Below are positions 15,966-24,128 of a stretch of 64,000 bases of DNA, piece by piece. The stretch comes from F23-D06 sp947165685. GTDB taxonomy: Bacteria > Bacteroidota > Bacteroidia > Bacteroidales > WCHB1-69. The first letter of the stretch is position 1. Every line of letters starts with the position of its first letter. The notes under the pieces were generated by a model. That model worked only from the letters and a program-made list of their open reading frames with translations. It did not search any database and was not told where the DNA came from. The stretch covers positions 7,294-71,293 of the forward strand of contig CAMVBK010000011.1 in assembly GCA_947165685.1 (NCBI GenBank), written 5' to 3'. The translations under genes and the position numbers were made by a program.

Positions 15966-18251
15966 ATGATTATCAAATATTTACGTATTATCCTATTGTT
16001 CATACCCCTAAGTTTGGCCGTCTGTGGCTGGTCGCAGGGCGATGTATTGGTGAACACCAGCTATGACTGGAAGGCAGACTCGCTTTTTATCAAGAAGATG
16101 AAAAAGCAGTTGAACCATATTCGCCAAACGGAGAAGCGCCCCACGGTGGCATTGGTGCTGGCAGGGGGAGGCGCGAAGGGTGCCTCGCACATCGGGGTGC
16201 TCAAATACCTCGAAGAGCAGGGCATCCCCGTTGATTTCGTGGCGGGCACGAGCATGGGCGGCCTGATGGGCGGCATCTACTCGTTAGGATACTCGGCTGT
16301 GGAGATCGACTCCATCGTCCGCTCCATCGACTGGAACGTGATGATGAGCGACAACGTGCCGAGGGAATTCTACTCCTTCAACCGCAGGTCCTACAAGAGC
16401 ACCTACGTCATCGACATCCCGTTCGAGGGAACGCAGTTCATGCGAAGTCTGCCATCGGGATTCATGTACGGGCTGAACATCTACAACCTGATGAGCGCCT
16501 TGTCGGTGGGTTACCAGCAAGCGACGGACTTCACGCAACTGCCAACCCCATATTGCTGTGTGGCCACGGAGATCGTGACCCAGACGGAGAAGCACTGGAC
16601 CGAAGGCTCCATGATCGACGCGATGCGCTCCACCATGTCCATTCCCGGCTATTTCCGTCCGGTGCGCGTGGATTCGATGATTCTGGCGGACGGCGGCACC
16701 AAGAACAACTTCCCCACCGACATCGCCAAGGCGGTCGGCGCGGACATCATCATCGGCGTGGAGCTGACCATGCCTCGCGACTACAAGAAAGTGAACAACG
16801 TGGCCGACATCCTGATGCAGACGGCGCAGTATTCCGGCGGCTTGGAGGCGCACAACCGGAACGTGCAGAACGCCACCATCTACATCACGCCGGACATCTC
16901 GGGCTACGGCATGCTCAGCTTCGGCAAGGAGGAAGTCGCGGACCTGATCACGCGGGGCTACACGGAGGCGCAGAAGCATGCCCGGGAAATCGACAGCGTG
17001 GCAATGCTCGTGGGGAGAAAAGGGCGCAAACTGCACAACACCAAGGCCATCAACATCTCCGACACGGCCGTGCGCATCTCCTCGGTGGAGTATGTCGGCG
17101 GACTCAGCGAGAAGGAGCAACGCTACATCAACCAGAAGATCCGCATCGAGAAAAACGAGCTCTGCGACCGGAAGGAGCTGGAGATCGTCCAATCGATCAT
17201 CTACGGCACCATGGCCTTCACCGATGTCACCTACCGGCTTCTCGACGACGGGGAAGGCGGCTACAAGCTGCAGTTCCGCTGCACCAAACGCCCGCCGAAC
17301 TCCGTCAACATCGGCCTGCGGGCCGACACAGAGGAGTGGTTCGCCGCATTGGTGGATTTCGGCTTCGGACAGAACAAAATCTACGGGCACTCTTTCCACG
17401 TCGCCCTCCGCCTGGCCAAATCCCCCTATCTGCGCCTCGGATGGACGTTCAGGCCCGTGAAAGGACCGAAGGTGAGCGCCGAGTTCCAGACCATCTACCG
17501 CACACTGTACGGCTCCGACAACGCGCTGTTCAGCCGCAACTACTACGAGCAGTCGCTACGCAACACCCTCAAACTCTACATTTCCGACACACATTGGAGC
17601 CGCGTGGACCTGAAATTCGGCGCCCGCTTGGAGCATCAGCCCTTCTACCGAATCTTCTCCGAAACGGGCATGTCCCAAGCTTTCAACTGGAGGACGTTCC
17701 ACCCTTACCTGTTTCTGCGCTTCGTGTTCGACGACGAAGACGCGCACTATTTCCCGGACAGGGGCCTCCGCGTCACAGCGGGCTACGACTACAACTTTGT
17801 GAATTCCCACTATTTGTCCGCCAGTTTGAGAGGGGTTATTCCCGCATGCAGCTTCTTTGCCATAATTCCTTCTATAAAAGGAAGATACATATTCGGAAAA
17901 GATGAAAAGTATGAAGAAATGAACAACTATGTCGGCGGTGTGATGGAAGGACGGTACTACGAGCACCAGATGCCGTTCATCGGAATCAACGGAGAGAAGG
18001 CATGCCGCAACATCCTGACCATTGCAGACGTGGATTTCCGGTTCAAAGTGTGGAAAAACTGCTACCTGTCGGCGGTGGGAGCCGTCATGCACAACTGTCC
18101 CCTGAACTTGAAAGAGCACAACTTCGTCTATGCGGCGGCCCTGCAGTTCGGCTACAAGTCCAAAATCGGTCCCATCTTAGCCAACATACATTGGAATAGT
18201 TTCAACACCAAGAAAGTGGGGATTTATTTAGGTGTCGGCTACGACTTCTGA
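15966..18251 (+). CDS. Patatin-like phospholipase fused to POTRA and outer-membrane barrel (type Vd-like)
   Basis: A 761-residue protein. After a signal peptide (ending near VCGWSQG) comes a patatin domain with oxyanion loop GGGAKG (67-72), nucleophile Ser96 in GTSMG and catalytic Asp242 in ADGG, so the Ser-Asp dyad is intact. Residues about 380-460 look like one POTRA unit (VRISSVEYVGG to LQFRCTKRP), and the rest is a 16-strand-type barrel ending in GVGYDF with the terminal Phe. The layout matches PlpD/FplA-type type Vd autotransporters and related Bacteroidota proteins annotated as patatin/surface antigen. Whether the lipase is released or kept in the periplasm is unknown. Confidence 0.88.
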   Translation: MIIKYLRIILLFIPLSLAVCGWSQGDVLVNTSYDWKADSLFIKKMKKQLNHIRQTEKRPTVALVLAGGGAKGASHIGVLKYLEEQGIPVDFVAGTSMGGLMGGIYSLGYSAVEIDSIVRSIDWNVMMSDNVPREFYSFNRRSYKSTYVIDIPFEGTQFMRSLPSGFMYGLNIYNLMSALSVGYQQATDFTQLPTPYCCVATEIVTQTEKHWTEGSMIDAMRSTMSIPGYFRPVRVDSMILADGGTKNNFPTDIAKAVGADIIIGVELTMPRDYKKVNNVADILMQTAQYSGGLEAHNRNVQNATIYITPDISGYGMLSFGKEEVADLITRGYTEAQKHAREIDSVAMLVGRKGRKLHNTKAINISDTAVRISSVEYVGGLSEKEQRYINQKIRIEKNELCDRKELEIVQSIIYGTMAFTDVTYRLLDDGEGGYKLQFRCTKRPPNSVNIGLRADTEEWFAALVDFGFGQNKIYGHSFHVALRLAKSPYLRLGWTFRPVKGPKVSAEFQTIYRTLYGSDNALFSRNYYEQSLRNTLKLYISDTHWSRVDLKFGARLEHQPFYRIFSETGMSQAFNWRTFHPYLFLRFVFDDEDAHYFPDRGLRVTAGYDYNFVNSHYLSASLRGVIPACSFFAIIPSIKGRYIFGKDEKYEEMNNYVGGVMEGRYYEHQMPFIGINGEKACRNILTIADVDFRFKVWKNCYLSAVGAVMHNCPLNLKEHNFVYAAALQFGYKSKIGPILANIHWNSFNTKKVGIYLGVGYDF

Positions 18252-18252
18252 T

Positions 18253-18969
18253 TCAGTTCAGGTCCCAGCAGAGCGAGACAATATCCTGCCAAGGAAGGTG
18301 AAGCCGCTCCGCCGTGGGCTGGTGGCAGAGTCGGCCGGCGTGGCAGAGGATGGCGGACATAAGCTCGGGCGATTGCTGCAGCGCGTAGGCGACCGACGGA
18401 GCGTGCACAAGCGTGTCAACGAGGGGAAAAAGGAAGTTGGAGAGGGTTATCTGAAAACCCGCCTCGGACAATGTCTCCTTGCGAATCTTGTCAATGACAG
18501 AAATGCCCTCGTCGTTTTGCAGCAGGTCCAGGCATATCATGGTGATTTTCTTTTCGTTGACAGCCTCGACAAATTCCCGCGAAAATTCAGCGGGAGAGAG
18601 CACGGAAAACAACATCTGGCCCTCTTTTGACAACGCCAGCTGGTCGAAGGTGAACACGTCGAATTTGAGGACAAGGTTACTTAAATGTGCCAAATCAGCG
18701 TAGTGATGGGTGAACTCCGTGCCGGCATCGGCATAGTCGGCATCGGAGAAAGGGTTATGATTGCCAAAGCCGAACTGCGCAAACACCTTGACTCCCTGGT
18801 CAGTCAGAATGCGCACGGCATTCGGGGTGAGAAAACCGCTGTCGGGATGGGCAGTCTCAGACTTGGCCAATGCGAGCGTGAGCTTGCGCACAGGCGCCTC
18901 CACAACAGCCTCCCAAGCCTGCGTTTCCATACGCGGCACATCTTGAAGAACAATATATTCTGAACTCAT
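18253..18969 (-). CDS. Alanine-dehydrogenase-like N-terminal domain protein lacking the NAD domain
   Basis: A 238-residue protein whose first half (KLTLALAKSETAHPDSGFLT, VRILTDQGVKVFAQFGFG, FSDADYADAGTEF) resembles the substrate domain of alanine dehydrogenase/PNT proteins. The Rossmann NAD-binding domain with its GxGxxG motif is absent; the family is normally about 370-400 residues. The tsaE gene sits just upstream, an association typical of full-length Bacteroidota alanine dehydrogenases, so this is probably a shortened descendant. The frame is intact and the 3' end comes within 1 base of the patatin stop. It is unlikely to be an active dehydrogenase. Confidence 0.65.
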   Translation of the reverse strand: MSSEYIVLQDVPRMETQAWEAVVEAPVRKLTLALAKSETAHPDSGFLTPNAVRILTDQGVKVFAQFGFGNHNPFSDADYADAGTEFTHHYADLAHLSNLVLKFDVFTFDQLALSKEGQMLFSVLSPAEFSREFVEAVNEKKITMICLDLLQNDEGISVIDKIRKETLSEAGFQITLSNFLFPLVDTLVHAPSVAYALQQSPELMSAILCHAGRLCHQPTAERLHLPWQDIVSLCWDLN

Positions 18970-18970
18970 A

Positions 18971-19017
18971 GTTATAGTTATAGTTATTTGTTATAGTTAT
19001 TTGTCTAAGTCTAAGTC
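18971..19017. repeat. Short tandem repeat TTATAG / TCTAAG
   Basis: Iterations of GTTATA(T) followed by GTCTAAGTCTAAGTC fill the gap between tsaE and the alanine-dehydrogenase-like gene. Confidence 0.7.
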
Positions 19018-19029
19018 ATTTGCCTAAGT

Positions 19030-19443
19030 TCAGAACGAAAACCTCCGCAAACGGTCGTCCACACGTTCAATCCTCACGGGTGTGTATTCCCCTCGGAGCA
19101 GGCTTTCCACCTTTTCAGTCCACTCGATGAAACAGTAGTTTCCACTGTAGAGATAGTCCTGGAACCCGATGCGCGTGGCATCGTCGGGCTCGTCGATGCG
19201 GTAAAAGTCGAAATGGTAGAGCGGTTGCCCGTCAGAAGTCCAATACTCGTTGACTATGGCAAACGTGGGCGAGGTCATGTCAACCGCCACGCCGAGCTGC
19301 CGGCAAATCTCCTTGATAAGGGTAGTCTTGCCAGTGCCCATCTCGCCGAAAAAACCGAACACGCGCTCATCGGGATAAGCTTCCAAGAGTTTCCGCGCCA
19401 CTTCGGGCAATTCGGACTCTGCCGCTATGACATTATGAACCAT
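19030..19443 (-). CDS. tsaE: tRNA threonylcarbamoyladenosine biosynthesis ATPase
   Basis: ATPase partner of TsaB-TsaD in making t6A37 on tRNAs that read ANN codons. The 137-residue length is normal. It has Walker A GEMGTGKTT (33-41), the switch-like TSPTFAIVNEY, the HFDFYRI strand and FIEWTEK, all diagnostic of TsaE. It follows the DUF3298 lipoprotein by 12 bases and precedes the alanine-dehydrogenase-like gene, so these three minus-strand genes are likely one operon. Confidence 0.95.
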   Translation of the reverse strand: MVHNVIAAESELPEVARKLLEAYPDERVFGFFGEMGTGKTTLIKEICRQLGVAVDMTSPTFAIVNEYWTSDGQPLYHFDFYRIDEPDDATRIGFQDYLYSGNYCFIEWTEKVESLLRGEYTPVRIERVDDRLRRFSF

Positions 19444-19455
19444 ATTGTTACATCT

Positions 19456-20316
19456 TTAATTCTCCGCCACCGGCCCGGCATTGACTAACCAGCGGCCTGC
19501 CTGAGTGAGGAATGGCTCTATGATATCGTAGGGAATCACGCAGGCGGGAAGACCCGCGGCATAGCAGGAAATCTCGTACTGTTGGTAGATGAACTCCACA
19601 CCATCCTCGCGGAAGATAGGCGCAGTCTCCGGCAGCGGGAAATAGTCGTTGTTCTCCATCGTCAGACTGCTTTCAAACTGCTCCTTGTCGGAATCGAAAT
19701 ATTGCGTGTAGATGTTGTCCCTGACCAGGTCGGTCAGCTCGTCCATCGATTCGGTGCGGAAGATGTCATAGTCGATGCGTCGGCCGTCAGACTTGCGGAA
19801 CGTTTGTCCCTGAAGCAGATACCAGCCGTGCGCGCCGCCGGAGAAACCCTCTTGGGTGTAGATGTACGTCACGTAGCGGTCGGTCTCGCGCAACTTTTCA
19901 AACTTCATGGCCTTGTGGCATTCCATCCCGTCGATTTTGGGCATGTCGGGGATAATATTCTGCTGGAAGTCGGCGAGGATAGACTTCTTGTAATGATCGA
20001 ACATGCGGGAGGCATTTTCAGCTCCGCCCTCGTAGGTGCCGCCCAATTGCTCCGACATCCATTCTCGTATATTATTGATTACAAAAAAGTTGCCTGATTC
20101 CGGAAAATCGGCTTCGATTTTGACGGTGCCAGGGATGCCATTCACCACCACGGAATCCTCGATAGTCACCGACTGCGTTTTGATGTCCGCAGGGGTGATT
20201 TGCGACAGCGAGGTGAGGGAGTTCAGCGCATGCGTGTCGATTTTGGTTTTGCAACCAGCGAGCACCAAGGTCAGCCCGCACAAAATTCCTACTGCAACAA
20301 GATGTCTCTTTGTCAT
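19456..20316 (-). CDS. DUF3298-domain lipoprotein
   Basis: A 286-residue lipoprotein. The start at 20316 gives MTKRHLVAVGILCGLTLVLA with a lipobox ending at Cys22 (LAGC); the upstream in-frame ATG would precede the -7 box. The C-terminal half shows the DUF3298/RsiV-like pattern: YIYTQEGFSGGAHGWY, a KSDGRRIDYDIF strand, and FIYQQYEISCYAAG then VIPYDIIEPFL. Related domains occur in RsiV-type proteins that bind lysozyme, but here there is no sigma or anti-sigma gene beside it. It is the first gene of the tsaE operon. Confidence 0.82.
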   Translation of the reverse strand: MTKRHLVAVGILCGLTLVLAGCKTKIDTHALNSLTSLSQITPADIKTQSVTIEDSVVVNGIPGTVKIEADFPESGNFFVINNIREWMSEQLGGTYEGGAENASRMFDHYKKSILADFQQNIIPDMPKIDGMECHKAMKFEKLRETDRYVTYIYTQEGFSGGAHGWYLLQGQTFRKSDGRRIDYDIFRTESMDELTDLVRDNIYTQYFDSDKEQFESSLTMENNDYFPLPETAPIFREDGVEFIYQQYEISCYAAGLPACVIPYDIIEPFLTQAGRWLVNAGPVAEN

Positions 20317-20340
20317 GATCTTCCAATTTTTTTTCGGCGG

Positions 20341-20348
20341 CAAATATA
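20341..20348 (-). promoter_or_regulatory. -7 box of the lipoprotein-tsaE operon
   Basis: TATATTTG on the minus strand, 25 bases before the start at 20316. Confidence 0.5.
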
Positions 20349-20405
20349 CGATTTTTATTGGAGGTGACGAGAAAGCGCTTTTTTTTGTCAACGCCACAAG
20401 CAGAC

Positions 20406-20441
20406 ATGAAAAAGGCCGCAGGAAATCGCATTCCCGCGGCC
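20406..20441 (-). terminator. Terminator of the multi-pass membrane protein operon
   Basis: Arms GGCCGCGGGAA and TTCCTGCGGCC with one mismatch, six-base loop, then CCTTTTTC on the minus strand. Confidence 0.85.
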
Positions 20442-20465
20442 TCGAAGTCTCGTTCTCGATGGGAC

Positions 20466-21569
20466 TTAGTTCACATCTGCACGCGCCATGGCATCCTTAT
20501 AGTACTTCTGGTTGACGAAGACGTCTTCCTTGTACGGGTTGATATGGCGTTTCTTGGACTGCGCGATGATGTAGCAGAGGGCGATGGCATTGGTGATGAG
20601 AGCCAGCGCACTGATGACGGTCATCATCGTCGGGTTGGCAGCCACGACAGAAGGATCGACCGTAGTGCCCACGACACCGTCAACGGCAGCCTGTCCGCCA
20701 GCAGCGTACAGTTGCTCGATGGTGGCGACACCTTCCGGATAGAGGACGGGAAGCGTAGCCCAGCTAAACCATTGCTGACCGTCTTTGAACGTCTCTTGGA
20801 AGAGCGGGAAGACTTGAGCGAACATGCACCAGATAGCCAGCGTGTTGGCGCGGTTCTGGATCCAGCCACCGCGATTCCACAACAGAGCGGCCACCGTCGG
20901 GGCGAGCAGCAAAGCGATACCGCAGTACCAGCTGTGTGTCGGCAGGCAGTTGTAGGTGTAGGCGAAGTTCCAGATATCGTAAATCACGATATAGACCCAC
21001 GTCATGTCGGCCCAGATCATGTCCTTTCTGTCCTTGGAGGGATAGACATTCCACCATGCGGTCATACAGAAGATGTTGATGATACCGGCCACGCCGTTCA
21101 TCACATTGTGCCAGCCGCCGTATTGCCAAACACCTTCGGAGGTAAGCCACCATTTGTTCCATCCCATTGCAGCGCTCTCGAAGTCGGAGACGCAGGCGAT
21201 CAGGATGTTAATGGCCACGATGATGAACGGGAACGGTTTGAACCAGTGCTTGGCGCCGATGCCCCATTCGTATTTGATCATCATGAAGCCGATACACCCG
21301 GCTGTGGCGGCATAGAGCTTGGCGTAGTGGAACCAGCCCTGCATATAAACGTGGGTCTGGTTTTCCAACGCCCATTGCGCTCCGTTGCGCACGCCCACGG
21401 CAATCGCGAGGAAGTAGGCCGTCAGGGCGACGGGGATGATCAGGAAGGTGAAGATGCCGCCGAACTTGGTGCGGCGGGCGAACTCGTTGAACAGGATGAG
21501 ACCCACGAGGACGACGAGCAGCATCCCCCATTGGGCCAGGGCGTTAGCCCCATAAACTTGGAAAAACAT
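20466..21569 (-). CDS. Multi-pass membrane protein, DUF5692-like
   Basis: A 367-residue integral membrane protein with about nine hydrophobic segments: MLLVVLVGLILFNEFARRTK, FLIIPVALTAYFLAIAVGV, FPFIIVAINILIACV and others. It has many conserved aromatic pairs (ADMTWVYIVIYDIWNFAYTY). Overall appearance fits DUF5692, a family of unknown role; the assignment is from memory. The polar C-terminus (SKKRHINPYKEDVF) is cytosolic by the positive-inside rule. A second membrane gene lies upstream and the two may form a unit. Confidence 0.6.
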   Translation of the reverse strand: MFFQVYGANALAQWGMLLVVLVGLILFNEFARRTKFGGIFTFLIIPVALTAYFLAIAVGVRNGAQWALENQTHVYMQGWFHYAKLYAATAGCIGFMMIKYEWGIGAKHWFKPFPFIIVAINILIACVSDFESAAMGWNKWWLTSEGVWQYGGWHNVMNGVAGIINIFCMTAWWNVYPSKDRKDMIWADMTWVYIVIYDIWNFAYTYNCLPTHSWYCGIALLLAPTVAALLWNRGGWIQNRANTLAIWCMFAQVFPLFQETFKDGQQWFSWATLPVLYPEGVATIEQLYAAGGQAAVDGVVGTTVDPSVVAANPTMMTVISALALITNAIALCYIIAQSKKRHINPYKEDVFVNQKYYKDAMARADVN

Positions 21570-21611
21570 AATACTATTGTTTAATTAATATATATTTGGT
21601 ATCATCTTTGA

Positions 21612-21680
21612 ACTCGACCATGCTCCGCGCGGCTTCACCGCTTATAGCTACCGCGCTTTTGTCCCTTCGGGACTGCTTAC
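21612..21680 (-). repeat. Multi-hairpin intergenic element (class A variant)
   Basis: The minus strand reads TAAGCAGTCCCGAAGGGAC followed by AGCGCGGTAGC and a hairpin built on GCGG/CCGC. The first hairpin (GTCCC/GGGAC) matches the elements at 30.05 and 34.5 kb. The element supplies the last ten codons and stop of the gene at 21648. Confidence 0.65.
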
Positions 21681-22010
21681 GGAATAAGATTTCTTTTTGA
21701 GGAGAGCCCAGACGGCCCAGACGGCGGTGAGAACCAGCGACATGGGCAGGCCGACGGTGAGCAGCTCGCGCAGGACGATTTGGACACCCTGGGCACCGTC
21801 AAGGGCGGTGAGGAACGGGAAGCGCCAAGTAAGCTCGCCACTGAGAATGTGATCGACCACGAGCAATACCGAACCGCCCCAAAGCATCTTCTCCAACGCC
21901 GGCAGGTTGTGCATGAGCGCGGAATCCGACTCCTCAATGCGGTTTTCATTCAGTTTGCGATACGCGCTCGTCGCGATCGCCTGTGTCAAGGGTACTATAA
22001 AACATGCCAT
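21648..22010 (-). CDS. Small membrane protein with a repeat-derived C-terminus
   Basis: A 120-residue protein of unknown family with an N-terminal amphipathic segment, a central hydrophobic stretch (MLWGGSVLLVVDHIL) and a C-terminal helix (VGLPMSLVLTAVWAVWALL). It lies upstream of the DUF5692-like gene on the same strand, 78 bases apart, and is probably co-transcribed. Its last residues VSSPEGTKAR are translated from the multi-hairpin repeat, so the original C-terminus has been replaced or extended. Confidence 0.6.
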   Translation of the reverse strand: MACFIVPLTQAIATSAYRKLNENRIEESDSALMHNLPALEKMLWGGSVLLVVDHILSGELTWRFPFLTALDGAQGVQIVLRELLTVGLPMSLVLTAVWAVWALLKKKSYSVSSPEGTKAR

Positions 22011-22180
22011 ATTTGTTCGTTTTTTGTTTGTTCGTTTTTATTCTTTATCTCTTCAAGACGGTTTCAGAAATATATACCCAATTCGTGCATATTCCTTTCT
22101 TTTTCAATTTTTTACACAACGCGCCAACCCTACCGGAACGCAAACGGCCCGCATGGCGGAACGCGCCGACTTTCCGGCGG

Positions 22181-22188
22181 CAAAAGTA
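22181..22188 (-). promoter_or_regulatory. -7 box of the small membrane protein gene
   Basis: TACTTTTG on the minus strand in the usual A/T-run context, about 170 bases before the gene. TTG occurs 17 bases further upstream. Confidence 0.4.
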
Positions 22189-22239
22189 CATTTTTTTGGA
22201 AATTGCAAGACATACGCCCCGACATTTTCACACCTTCAC

Positions 22240-22292
22240 CCCTTCTAATCTCCCTAATCTCCCTAAACCTCCTAAACCTCCTAAACCTCCTA
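22240..22292. repeat. Tandem repeat of the type CCTAAACCT
   Basis: CTAATCTCC twice, then CCTAAACCT-type units, ending at the stop codon of the CHU_C gene. Confidence 0.8.
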
Positions 22293-24050
22293 CAACACTG
22301 TGACGGTGCCGCGCGTGACCACCGGCTTGCCCGCGGCAGGGGTGTAGCGCATCTGATAGAGATAGACCCCGCCGACGGCTGGCTTGTCCTTCACGCTGCC
22401 GTCCCACACGAAGTTCTTGTCTGTGGAGGCGAAAATGATTTCGCCCCAACGGTTGAAAATCAGGATTTCGAAATCGGAGATTTCCGAGCGCACCGATTCC
22501 GGAATGGAAAACAGATCGTTTATGCCGTCCGATCTTGACGGCGTGATGGCCGTGGGCAGATAGACCATCACCTCGCAGTTGTCGATGGTGATGTTGGCAC
22601 GCCCGTCACAAAAGGCATTGCTGCCCGTCACCGAGTAGGTGCCCGGCTCCTCCACGGAGATGAAAGTCGTGGTGTCGCCTGTAGTCCACACAAAATGCTC
22701 GAAGTCGCTCACCACCTCCAACACTGTCTCGTGCGTGGAGCAGAAATCGGGATTGTTGGAGACAATGGAGACCGTCGGGTTCAGGATGGTGAGATGCATC
22801 GTGGCCGTGCTGTCGCAGCCGTCGGCGGCGGAGAAGTGCTGGTCGTAATCACCGGTGGCCGAATAGGTACGGCCGTTCCAGGCGTACTGCACGCAGGCAG
22901 TGTCCCAGAACTCCGACGTATAGCCCTTGCTGATGAGCGTCACCATGGCGGTGTCGCAGTTGTTGGCGCAGCAAATCCGATAAAGGAGGGTGTCTTCGCC
23001 CACAAAATCCGGGTCGAACTGGAACTGGAACTGCTCGTTTTCCATTCCCATCACCGTGACCTGCGCGTGCGAAGGATAACGGATGATTTCCGGCTCCACC
23101 GGCGCCTGGGCCGTGCAAAACGCATCGATAGTGTCGTTGCCGAGCGGATACAGCGTCTTGGCGTCGCCAATGCAGGCCACCACGATGTCAGGCAAGGCAT
23201 ACAGCGGGATGAGCACCTCCACGGTCACGGAATCCTCGCAAGGGTACATCGGAGAGAAGCTGATGTCGTCGAGGGCGAAGTCGTTGCCGCTGCCGACCGT
23301 ATTCTGGTTGAGGATGCGGATGGTGGCGGTGGTGGAGTTGCCGCTATTCCAAATCTGGTAGAACTGCTGCCACTGCGAGGTGGCGGTGGGGGCAGTGAAG
23401 ATATTGCCGATGGTCTGCCCGTTGATGCTGAACTGCAACCGGGCCAGTTGATTGTTCCCGGTTGATTGCCCCTGCGCCAGCGAGGCCACCCACGTGATGA
23501 AGATATGGTCGGTGTTCGGAATCACCGGGATCACCTGCTGCCATACCGTGGTGTTAGCAGAGCCCGCGCCGTTCACGTACATGCACTTGCCCGTACCGTT
23601 GCCGTAGGTATGGTCCAAGCAAGGATAGTTGCCGAAGTTGTTGTGCACGTTGGCGGAATTCGTGTTAATCGTATAGGTGCCCTCTTGCCCGATGACACCC
23701 CATGTGTTAGAGTTGGTTGTGTAGTATGAATAACCGCTGGTAAAGCCCGTGTTCCCGCTCTCGAAATCCCCGTTCGTCACAATGTTGTCAGAAATATAAC
23801 GCCCTGTTATATAATACGTTGACGTTTCCGTCGGGGAAACCGTCTGATTGCTGTCGTGAGGGTTGGTGAACGCCGCTTCGGGCAACCACGTGTATTCGAA
23901 CAGATTGTGCGACTGCAGCGGCACCGACTGCCCCACGAAAATCGTGGTGTCCTGCGTGAGCAGTACCGTCTCACAATGGTCGGCCTGACCAAACCCCGCC
24001 ACCGCACACAAAAAGAATAGCGTAAACAAAATAGAACTTTTCCGTACCAT
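22290..24050 (-). CDS. Secreted protein with galactose-binding-like region and CHU_C (type B T9SS) tail
   Basis: A 586-residue protein with signal peptide SILFTLFFLCAVAGFGQ. After a short Ig-like or PKD-like stretch, residues about 90-260 (NIVTNGDFESGNTGFTSGY, VWQQVIPVIPNTDHIFITW, IGNIFTAPT) look like a carbohydrate-binding, galactose-binding-fold domain. A unit WDTACVQYAWNGRTYSATGD then CDSTATMHLTI resembles the repeats of the large CHU_C gene at 9680. The terminal domain (TAITPSRSDGINDLF, FNRWGEIIF) is the CHU_C sorting domain. It is likely a T9SS-exported surface protein. Confidence 0.85.
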   Translation of the reverse strand: MVRKSSILFTLFFLCAVAGFGQADHCETVLLTQDTTIFVGQSVPLQSHNLFEYTWLPEAAFTNPHDSNQTVSPTETSTYYITGRYISDNIVTNGDFESGNTGFTSGYSYYTTNSNTWGVIGQEGTYTINTNSANVHNNFGNYPCLDHTYGNGTGKCMYVNGAGSANTTVWQQVIPVIPNTDHIFITWVASLAQGQSTGNNQLARLQFSINGQTIGNIFTAPTATSQWQQFYQIWNSGNSTTATIRILNQNTVGSGNDFALDDISFSPMYPCEDSVTVEVLIPLYALPDIVVACIGDAKTLYPLGNDTIDAFCTAQAPVEPEIIRYPSHAQVTVMGMENEQFQFQFDPDFVGEDTLLYRICCANNCDTAMVTLISKGYTSEFWDTACVQYAWNGRTYSATGDYDQHFSAADGCDSTATMHLTILNPTVSIVSNNPDFCSTHETVLEVVSDFEHFVWTTGDTTTFISVEEPGTYSVTGSNAFCDGRANITIDNCEVMVYLPTAITPSRSDGINDLFSIPESVRSEISDFEILIFNRWGEIIFASTDKNFVWDGSVKDKPAVGGVYLYQMRYTPAAGKPVVTRGTVTVL

Positions 24051-24128
24051 ATATTATATTGTAGTTATAAATATAACGAAATAGGACAAGAAAAGTTGCA
24101 ACTTTTCTCAGCGCATGTTTCGCGCCCC

